The notes beneath the pieces were generated by a model. That model saw only the letters and a list, made by a program, of their open reading frames with translations. It had not been told where the DNA came from and did not search any database. From Gilliamella sp. wkB112 (lineage in GTDB: Bacteria; Pseudomonadota; Gammaproteobacteria; Enterobacterales; Orbaceae): a stretch of DNA of 64,000 nucleotides. Within the stretch, counting starts at the first letter, position 1. Each line of letters begins with the position of its first letter. The translations under genes and the position numbers were made by a program. Of the stretch, positions 58,288 to 64,000 are shown one piece after another. The stretch covers positions 1 through 64,000 of the forward strand of contig NZ_LZGL01000009.1 of assembly GCF_001690685.1 (NCBI RefSeq). The letters are read 5' to 3'.

Positions 58288-59076
58288 ATGTCTATTAAGT
58301 TAAAAACTACTGCTGAAATTGAAAAAATGCGAATTGCGGGCAAGCTCGCAGCTGAAGTACTAGAAATAGTTGAACCCTATGTCAAACCAGGAATTAGTAC
58401 TGGTGAGTTAGATAAAATCTGTTATGACCATATTGTTAATGTTCAAAAAGCCATACCAGCCAATATTGGCTACAGTGGTTATCAACATACTAGCTGTATT
58501 TCAATTAATGATGTGGTCTGTCATGGTATCCCCAATTTCGAAAAGAAATTAAAAGATGGGGATATTTTAAATATTGATGTAACGGTAATTAAAGATGGTT
58601 ATCATGGAGATACCTCTAAAATGTATATAGCAGGTAAACCTACGGTTACTGGGGCAAAATTATGTGAGGTAACACAAGCAAGCCTGTATGAAGCAATCAA
58701 AATTATTAAACCGGGCATTCGTTTAAAAGAAATTGGTAAAACCATCCAAAACTATGTTAGTAAATTTGGTTTTTCCTCTGTGCGAGAGTATTGTGGCCAT
58801 GGTATTGGGGAGGTCTATCACGATGAACCACAAGTACTACATTATGATGCTGACGATGGTGGAGTTATTTTAAAACCGGGGATGACATTTACTATTGAGC
58901 CGATGATCAATACTGGTGATTGGCGCACGCGGACGATGAAAGATGGTTGGACAGTTAAAACTAAAGATCATGGTCTATCAGCACAATATGAACATACACT
59001 TTTAGTTACTGATAATGGTGTTGAAGTATTGACATTGCGCAGTAACGAAGATTTTCCTCGCACTATTGAACACTAA
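58288..59076 (+). CDS. map: methionine aminopeptidase, type I
   Basis: 262 residues from ATG 58288 (MSIKLKTTAEIEKMRIAGKLA; AGGAA upstream); an earlier in-frame ATT at 58249 is not the start. It removes the N-terminal Met from nascent proteins. Metal ligands are in LNIDVTVIKDGYHGDTS (two Asp), REYCGHGIG (His), FTIEPM (Glu) and QYEHTLL (Glu). It is followed by a strong terminator. rpsB, its usual divergent neighbour in E. coli, is not here. Confidence 0.97.
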   Translation: MSIKLKTTAEIEKMRIAGKLAAEVLEIVEPYVKPGISTGELDKICYDHIVNVQKAIPANIGYSGYQHTSCISINDVVCHGIPNFEKKLKDGDILNIDVTVIKDGYHGDTSKMYIAGKPTVTGAKLCEVTQASLYEAIKIIKPGIRLKEIGKTIQNYVSKFGFSSVREYCGHGIGEVYHDEPQVLHYDADDGGVILKPGMTFTIEPMINTGDWRTRTMKDGWTVKTKDHGLSAQYEHTLLVTDNGVEVLTLRSNEDFPRTIEH

Positions 59077-59082
59077 AGAACG

Positions 59083-59120
59083 GGATTCAATAAAATATAG
59101 TTTTATTGAATCCTATTTTT
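59083..59120 (+). terminator. rho-independent terminator after map
   Basis: GGATTCAATAAAA and TTTTATTGAATCC form a perfect 13-bp stem with loop TATAG, then TATTTTT. It also works for minus-strand transcripts. Confidence 0.9.
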
Positions 59121-59321
59121 ATAGATGTCTATCTATAATTCTCAAATTTGAATTGTTTTTTGCTATTTCTTTATTTAATTGATCAACTTTGCTCCTATGT
59201 ATATCCTTTTTTAATGAACGTATATAAGGCGCACATAAAACAGCCAAATTGGCATTTATGCTAAACACAAACAATAATCCTATAAGGATATATTTAAAAT
59301 TCGCTCTAACTTAAACTTCAT
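59119..59321 (-). pseudogene. small exported-protein ORF with apparent frameshift near its start
   Basis: On the minus strand a 63-codon open frame (59310 to TAA at 59119-59121) encodes a signal-like hydrophobic segment, FKYILIGLLFVFSINA, then APYIRSLKKDIHRSKVDQL and a polar tail. It has no start codon. An ATG at 59321, just after cnoX, opens MKFKLERIL in another frame and stops after 13 codons; a one-base shift would join them into a protein of about 67 residues. Not recognised. It may be a decayed small gene in the cnoX unit. Confidence 0.35.
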
Positions 59322-59326
59322 CAGTT

Positions 59327-60196
59327 TTAATATAACAAAGTATACAGTTTACGACGATAATTAGCAGCTAATGGATTACTAGTACCCAATGCAGCTAACA
59401 AATCAAGTAAGGCTTTCTTCACTTGTCCATCGCCAGCATTAAGATCTTTAGTTAAAGGTTGCAATAAGAGTTCAAGTGCTTCTTCATGCCGCCCTACTTG
59501 CATAAGTTGTGACGATAGTTGGATCATTAATTCAATATTATCCGGTTGTTTTGCTAGCTCTGCTTGTAAAAGCTGTAATTCAGGTGAATTGGCAGCTTGC
59601 TCAAGTAATTCAATTTCAGCCTGTAAACCATGATAAGTCGAATCCTGATCTTGCAAAGGGATAGTTGCTAACACTTCTTTCGCTTCATTAAGTTGTTTTA
59701 ATTCTACTTGAGTCTTCACTAACATTAATCCAATATCTGATCTAGGTTTACCTAAATGGTCAGTCAAAGTTTTCCAACAATGCTTTAACATTGGTAATGC
59801 TTGTTCATAATTGGCTTCAGTAAATAATTTTTGCGCTTCAATTAGTTTAAGCTCATCTTCATTAGGTAAAAATTTAGCTAAAAATTCTTTAATTGTTTCT
59901 TCTGGTTGCGGTCCCTGAAAACCATCAACTGGTTGCCCATTTTGGAATAAATAAACAGTTGGAATTGCTCTTAACCCAAATTGAGCCGCTAGCATTTGCT
60001 GTTCATCGCAATTAACACTGGCCAAAACAAATTGCCCATGGTGTTCATTGGCTAGTTTGGTTAGCGTTTGCGTCATTACTTCATGGTTTGGACTTCGTGC
60101 CGACCAAAAATAAAATAGTACAGGTTGTTTAGTAGATCCTTCTAAGATCTCTTGAATATTTTGTTCATTAACATCAAAAATAAATTGGCTTTGCAT
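59327..60196 (-). CDS. cnoX: thioredoxin-like chaperedoxin CnoX (YbbN)
   Basis: 289 residues. An N-terminal thioredoxin domain (PVLFYFWSARS, RAIPTVYLFQNGQPVDGFQGPQPEE) is followed by a TPR domain ending RRKLYTLLY, as E. coli CnoX. CnoX is a holdase for stressed proteins that hands clients to GroEL. E. coli has SQHC at the CXXC position; here it reads SPNH, so Cys38 is replaced, while the second functional Cys (VNCDEQQM, Cys63 in E. coli) is kept. It lies next to ybbO as in E. coli. Confidence 0.93.
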   Translation of the reverse strand: MQSQFIFDVNEQNIQEILEGSTKQPVLFYFWSARSPNHEVMTQTLTKLANEHHGQFVLASVNCDEQQMLAAQFGLRAIPTVYLFQNGQPVDGFQGPQPEETIKEFLAKFLPNEDELKLIEAQKLFTEANYEQALPMLKHCWKTLTDHLGKPRSDIGLMLVKTQVELKQLNEAKEVLATIPLQDQDSTYHGLQAEIELLEQAANSPELQLLQAELAKQPDNIELMIQLSSQLMQVGRHEEALELLLQPLTKDLNAGDGQVKKALLDLLAALGTSNPLAANYRRKLYTLLY

Positions 60197-60223
60197 ATAA
60201 TGTCCTAGAAAAATTTCAATTGA

Positions 60224-60994
60224 TTATTTATTTACTAAAATTTTATCCATTAATCTATCCGGAAGCAAACGTTTAGCTATATTGGCAATTTTAGTTATTT
60301 TTGTTACCCTGTAACGTATTTTGGGTGATGTATGCTCTAATGCATGAATTAATACTGGTAACACTGCTTCTGGAGGTAAAGTAAAACGTTTAGCAATAGG
60401 TGGATTTTTGACAAGATTCTGTTTTTCGGTCTGATTAACATTATTAGAAAAATAGGTTTTCAATGGACCAGGTTCAATTAAACAGACTTTAATATTGGTC
60501 TTAGCTAACTCTAATCTTAGCACATCAGACCAAGCTTCTAACGCATATTTGCTAGCAGAATATGCGCCACGCCCTGGAGTAGCAACAATACCCACAATTG
60601 AGCTAGTTTGAATAATCCGTCCTTCATTTTGTTCCAGCATGGCTGGAAGTAATAGTTGGGTTAATTGATGAATACCAAAAAAATTAGTTGAAAACTGTGA
60701 TTCTAACTGTTCACGGCTAATAGTTGTTAGTCGACCATAGACACCAAACCCAGCATTATTAAATAATGCATATAATTTACCCTGAGTTAAAGTTAAAACT
60801 TCTTGAGCAGCTTGATTAACCGAATCAGGACTATCTAGATCAAGTAATACAGTTTCAAAACCTTGTTCATTTAATTTTTTTTGGTCCACCTCTCTACGAC
60901 AAGAAGCTATAACTCTATAGCCACGTTTTTTTAAGGCCATCGCTGAAATAAGTCCTATTCCGCTAGAACAACCGGTAATGAATATTGTGCGCAA
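60224..60994 (-). CDS. ybbO: SDR-family oxidoreductase YbbO
   Basis: 256 residues from a TTG at 60994 ([15 protein letters not shown]) with GGAG 7 bases upstream. The open frame runs up to 61042, but those codons do not fit the family start. The Rossmann motif [12 protein letters not shown] ([11 protein letters not shown]) and the catalytic YxxxK with Ser ([15 protein letters not shown]) are present. It reduces ketones or aldehydes with NADPH; E. coli YbbO acts on some aldehydes. It is divergent from mtn and precedes cnoX on the same strand. Confidence 0.9.
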   Translation of the reverse strand: MRTIFITGCSSGIGLISAMALKKRGYRVIASCRREVDQKKLNEQGFETVLLDLDSPDSVNQAAQEVLTLTQGKLYALFNNAGFGVYGRLTTISREQLESQFSTNFFGIHQLTQLLLPAMLEQNEGRIIQTSSIVGIVATPGRGAYSASKYALEAWSDVLRLELAKTNIKVCLIEPGPLKTYFSNNVNQTEKQNLVKNPPIAKRFTLPPEAVLPVLIHALEHTSPKIRYRVTKITKIANIAKRLLPDRLMDKILVNK

Positions 60995-61091
60995 AGGTAT
61001 AGCTCCGTTAGATTCATATATTGTCAAGTTTAAGTATAGCAATTATGATAGCACATCTAAATTGAAGTTAGTTAGACAGCATGAGGATTCT

Positions 61092-61787
61092 ATGAAAATC
61101 GCCATTATTGCAGCAATGGAAGAAGAAGTTGCTATATTAAAAAATAAAATCACCAATTACCAGATTGAACGTTATTTAGGTTGTGATTTTCATCTTGGCC
61201 AAATTACCGGTTGCGATGTTGTGTTACTACAATCCGGTATAGGTAAAGTAGCTGCTGCTTCAGGAACAACCCTATTATTAAATAACTATAAGGTTGATGC
61301 AGTTATTAATACGGGCTCTGCTGGTGGCTTATCTACCAAACTTAATATTGGTGATATTATTGTTTCCAATGATGTTTTTTATCATGATGTTGACTTAACT
61401 GCCTTTGGTTATCAGCCAGGACAAATGTCAGGCTGTCCGGTTACTTTTGCCGCCGATCAACATTATAAATCATTAGCCAAATATTGTATTGAAAAACATG
61501 GTGTAAATGCGGTAGAAGGTGCTATTGGTAGTGGTGATGCATTTATTAATGGTAAACAAACGCTAGCTAATATTAAGCAAACCTTCCCTAATGCTATTGC
61601 GGTAGAAATGGAAGCTGCTGCAATTGGCCATGTCTGCTGGTTATTTAAAGTACCATTTGTTGTAGTAAGAGCTATTTCTGATAATGGTGATAATGAATCA
61701 GCGGTCGACTTCCAATCATTTTTAAAACTAGCGGCCAAGCAATCTTCATTAATAGTTGAATCAATGCTAAGTGAACTAGCAAAATAA
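61092..61787 (+). CDS. mtn: 5'-methylthioadenosine/S-adenosylhomocysteine nucleosidase
   Basis: 231 residues from ATG 61092 (GAGGA upstream); earlier in-frame starts overlap the divergent ybbO. It hydrolyses MTA, SAH and 5'-deoxyadenosine to the base and sugar, so it feeds methionine recycling and AI-2 synthesis. Catalytic residues are in [10 protein letters not shown] (Glu), [11 protein letters not shown] (Glu for ribose) and AISDNGD (Asp). Confidence 0.96.
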   Translation: MKIAIIAAMEEEVAILKNKITNYQIERYLGCDFHLGQITGCDVVLLQSGIGKVAAASGTTLLLNNYKVDAVINTGSAGGLSTKLNIGDIIVSNDVFYHDVDLTAFGYQPGQMSGCPVTFAADQHYKSLAKYCIEKHGVNAVEGAIGSGDAFINGKQTLANIKQTFPNAIAVEMEAAAIGHVCWLFKVPFVVVRAISDNGDNESAVDFQSFLKLAAKQSSLIVESMLSELAK

Positions 61788-61838
61788 GTTGCGATTTAGT
61801 TTTACTATATTGAGTTATTGATTTTAATAAAAAACTTA

Positions 61839-61870
61839 GCACTAAATATTTTTTATATCTTATTTAGTGC
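61839..61870. terminator. hairpin between convergent mtn and rnd
   Basis: GCACTAAAT and ATTTAGTGC form a perfect 9-bp stem with a 14-base T-rich loop. There is no clear T-tract after it, so it is a weaker terminator candidate. Confidence 0.5.
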
Positions 61871-61896
61871 ACATAACTAATCAATGACAACGATCA

Positions 61897-62976
61897 CTAA
61901 ACGTACTTGGCGAATAATGGTTTGCGCCAATCACTCATAATTTCGGGGGTATTCCCTTTCGGTTCATTTAGCCATTTAACATAGTTATTAATTAATTTAC
62001 GTGATAGTAGTAGATCAGAATTAAGTCCTGTTTGCTCCGCAATGGTTTGAGTGGCTTGCTTAAGTTGTTCACATATTTGTTTATAATTTGGATAAGTATT
62101 GACGCGCTTAATAGCTGGAACAATTGGCAATGGCTCGTTTAACATAGCCAAAACTTTTTGACCATATAAGCGGATTTCTTTACCTTTCATACCTAATTTT
62201 TCTAATTCAGCTAATGAAGTTGGAAAATAACGGGCTATCTTCCATAATACTTCCTCATGTATCACAAAATTTAATGCAATATCTTGAGTCTTTGCTATGT
62301 CATAGCGCCAATGAGCCAACTTCTTTAATGCTCCAAGACTTTTACCTTTTAACTGCCAATTATTTTTGATGGTTAAATATGCATCCTCGGGAACAGTAAT
62401 TATCGCTTTACGCTCAATCACTGACTGGCATTCCTTGTAAGCGGCCTCTAACCAACGATTAGTCGTCAATTGTGACTTTAATTTTTCCATTAATGGCAAT
62501 AGATATAACACGTCATTAATTGCGTATTCACATTGTTTTTCCGTTAATGGTCTTTTTAACCAATCAGTTCGAGTTTCGCTCTTATCAAGATCCACATTTA
62601 AATATTTTTTAACCAAACTAGCATAACCACTACTTATGGGATTATCTAAAAACGAAGCTAGAATTTGGCTATCAATAATTGGGGTGGGAATACAATTAAA
62701 CTGATGTTGCAAAACTTCAATATCTTCACTACACGAATGCAAATATTTTTCAATTTTGGGGTTATTTAATATAGCAATAAAATCTTGCCAATTCGTAATG
62801 GCTAAGGGATCAATTAATGCAGCAAAATTACCATCAAATACTTGAAGTAATCCTAAGTGAGGATAAAAGGTTCGCGTGCGCACAAACTCTGTATCTAACG
62901 CAATAGCTGTACTATTTGCTATTTGCAAACAATAAGTTGTTAATTGTTCATTGCTAATAATAAACTGATACGGCAA
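61897..62976 (-). CDS. rnd: ribonuclease D
   Basis: 359 residues from a TTG start at 62976 with AAGGA 7 bases upstream; no ATG fits. The DEDDy 3'-5' exonuclease residues are in IALDTEFVRTRTFYP, YLHSCSEDIEVL and QCEYAINDVLYLL. HRDC domains follow (LGALKKLAHWRYDIA). It matures the 3' ends of tRNAs and other stable RNAs. It starts 9 bases after the metallophosphoesterase gene, so the two are co-transcribed. Confidence 0.96.
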   Translation of the reverse strand: MPYQFIISNEQLTTYCLQIANSTAIALDTEFVRTRTFYPHLGLLQVFDGNFAALIDPLAITNWQDFIAILNNPKIEKYLHSCSEDIEVLQHQFNCIPTPIIDSQILASFLDNPISSGYASLVKKYLNVDLDKSETRTDWLKRPLTEKQCEYAINDVLYLLPLMEKLKSQLTTNRWLEAAYKECQSVIERKAIITVPEDAYLTIKNNWQLKGKSLGALKKLAHWRYDIAKTQDIALNFVIHEEVLWKIARYFPTSLAELEKLGMKGKEIRLYGQKVLAMLNEPLPIVPAIKRVNTYPNYKQICEQLKQATQTIAEQTGLNSDLLLSRKLINNYVKWLNEPKGNTPEIMSDWRKPLFAKYV

Positions 62977-62985
62977 AACGATTCC

Positions 62986-64000
62986 TTATTGTGGTGAATT
63001 TGTTAATTCTTGTTGGTTATTAAAAGAAATATCAATAACAACAATTTCTGAACGAGTCATTAGGCGAATTGGTGGTCCCCATAGCCCATAACCACTACTT
63101 ACAATACTAGTAAAATGCTGCTCTAGGTTTTGATACATTCCATAAGAATTTTTATACATTGCAGCAACGACTAAATTAATCGGGAAAACTTGTCCTCTAT
63201 GGGTATGTCCGGAAATCATTAAATCAACACCCAAGTTAGCTGGTTCTTCCAGATCTTTGGGTTGATGATCTAATAAAATTATTGGTGTAGTAGTATCAGC
63301 AAACATAGTCAGATCTGCCAGTGAAGCCCGCGTTACATCATAACGAGAAGATGACAAATCGTCACGACCAATTAAGGTGATACCAACATCATCCAAATAA
63401 ACAATATCATCTTTTAAAACTTTCATATTAGCTTGTTGAAAAGCTTTAATAATATCGTCTTCACGATTATTTGCTTGAGTGGTACCTAAATACTCATGAT
63501 TCCCAAAAACAATATAGGTACCATGTTTTGCGTGCAGTTGTTTAAATTGTTTATCAAAACCTAAATCAGTGAATGGTTTTAAACGTTGATCTAGAGTATC
63601 ACCCGTGATCACAATAAAATCCGCATCCAATTGATTAACTTTATCAATCATTTGTTGAATAGATTTATGGGTAGTAAGTTCATTAACATGGATATCTGTT
63701 AATTGCACCAACCGTAAATGGTCAACATTAGCTGGTTTATCTATTTTAACTTGATAGTGAACAATTTTAGGATTGATGGCCATTTCATGACCAAAAATAA
63801 ATAGACCAACTACACATACAATATAGATAATCTTGTTAAGTAAATTTGTACTAAACCGCCCTTTACTCAATCGCCTAATTGTATCAAAGATTAATGTGAT
63901 AAAAATTGCACATATAATTAAACCAAAAATAACATTACCAAGTAGAGGTAACCAATACGTTGAAATACCATTAAAAATTTTTGACAGAATAAAGGATAAT
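62986..64000 (-). CDS. membrane-bound metallophosphoesterase (partial, start beyond the right edge)
   Basis: The frame is open from the stop at 62986 to the end of the window, at least 338 residues; a TTG at 63870 is not needed as a start, because in-frame sequence above it encodes two more hydrophobic segments (WLPLLGNVIFGLIICAIFI). The calcineurin-like motifs are LTDIHVNE, VITGDTLD, FGNHEYLG, LDHQPKD and SGHTHRGQ. It resembles YkuE/YaeI-type phosphohydrolases, some of which act on lipid A precursors or lipids. The substrate is unknown. It is in an operon with rnd. Confidence 0.85.
   Translation of the reverse strand, partial: LSFILSKIFNGISTYWLPLLGNVIFGLIICAIFITLIFDTIRRLSKGRFSTNLLNKIIYIVCVVGLFIFGHEMAINPKIVHYQVKIDKPANVDHLRLVQLTDIHVNELTTHKSIQQMIDKVNQLDADFIVITGDTLDQRLKPFTDLGFDKQFKQLHAKHGTYIVFGNHEYLGTTQANNREDDIIKAFQQANMKVLKDDIVYLDDVGITLIGRDDLSSSRYDVTRASLADLTMFADTTTPIILLDHQPKDLEEPANLGVDLMISGHTHRGQVFPINLVVAAMYKNSYGMYQNLEQHFTSIVSSGYGLWGPPIRLMTRSEIVVIDISFNNQQELTNSPQ

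Noticed and set aside
60995-61091. Overlapping N-terminal extensions of ybbO and mtn
   Set aside because: Both families align from the internal starts (TTG 60994 with GGAG, ATG 61092 with GAGGA); the extensions are non-coding promoter region.

Overview
The window is AT-rich gammaproteobacterial chromosome. Its housekeeping genes and their neighbours look like a diverged Enterobacterales-type backbone: uvrC-pgsA-tRNA, artPIQM, yohJK-sanA, thrS-infC-rpmI-rplT-pheM-pheST-ihfA, dnaQ/rnhA with tRNA-Asp, gloB-mltD-yafD, and cnoX-ybbO. Low GC, many A/T-ending codons and a YdgH-type DUF1471 protein beside an Fnr regulator suggest Orbaceae (the Gilliamella/Frischella/Orbus group of insect-gut bacteria). 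That assignment is an inference from memory, not a database result.

Region 1 (1-6400) is accessory. It starts with the last codons of a gene entering from the left. Three tandem, mosaic paralogues of an exported protein with YwqK-like motifs follow (92-2085), then two more exported or anchored proteins of unknown function (2157-3642). Next come an Rhs core tip without a toxin domain, a small orphan ORF that may be an immunity gene, a Sel1-repeat gene cut by an in-frame TAG, a minus-strand integrase N-terminal remnant and a second Rhs core piece. This is the debris of a polymorphic-toxin/immunity locus. It ends close to a tRNA-Gly gene, a classic integration target. A GNAT acetyltransferase lies between the debris and the tRNAs.

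Region 2 (6400-20500) holds tRNA-Gly and tRNA-Leu, pgsA, uvrC, the arginine ABC transporter artPIQM (with an ArgR-like box overlapping its promoter), sanA-yohK-yohJ, sbcB, an exported alpha/beta hydrolase with a perfect CRP-type palindrome upstream, ubiT, a CPA1 Na+/H+ antiporter and recO. Region 3 (20500-31000) is the translation cluster thrS to ihfA. It keeps three classical autoregulatory devices: a tRNA-Thr anticodon-arm mimic before thrS, an AUU start on infC, and a Phe-rich pheM leader with attenuator before pheST. The 4.5S RNA gene and rlhA follow.

Region 4 (31000-43300) holds a small frameshifted gene, fnr, ydgH, hrpA, a structured leader before pykF, and ppk-ppx. Region 5 (43300-50200) is the most interesting metabolically. 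A probable operon encodes a three-domain soluble flavoprotein of the NADH:fumarate-reductase type, the ApbE flavin transferase that would load its covalent FMN, and a DASS dicarboxylate transporter. It is divergent from a class-1-like dihydroorotate dehydrogenase whose leader (promoter, T-rich leader ORF ending 1 nt before the start codon, intrinsic terminator) has the architecture of the E. coli pyrBI attenuator.

Region 6 (50200-64000) is ordinary core genome: ybaN, tRNA-Asp, dnaQ, rnhA, gloB, mltD, yafD, gshA, rlmC, map, cnoX, ybbO, mtn, rnd and a metallophosphoesterase that runs off the right edge. A short sequence with promoter-like spacing occurs three times in the window (12432, 28998, 58154), before artP, before rlhA and before rlmC/map.
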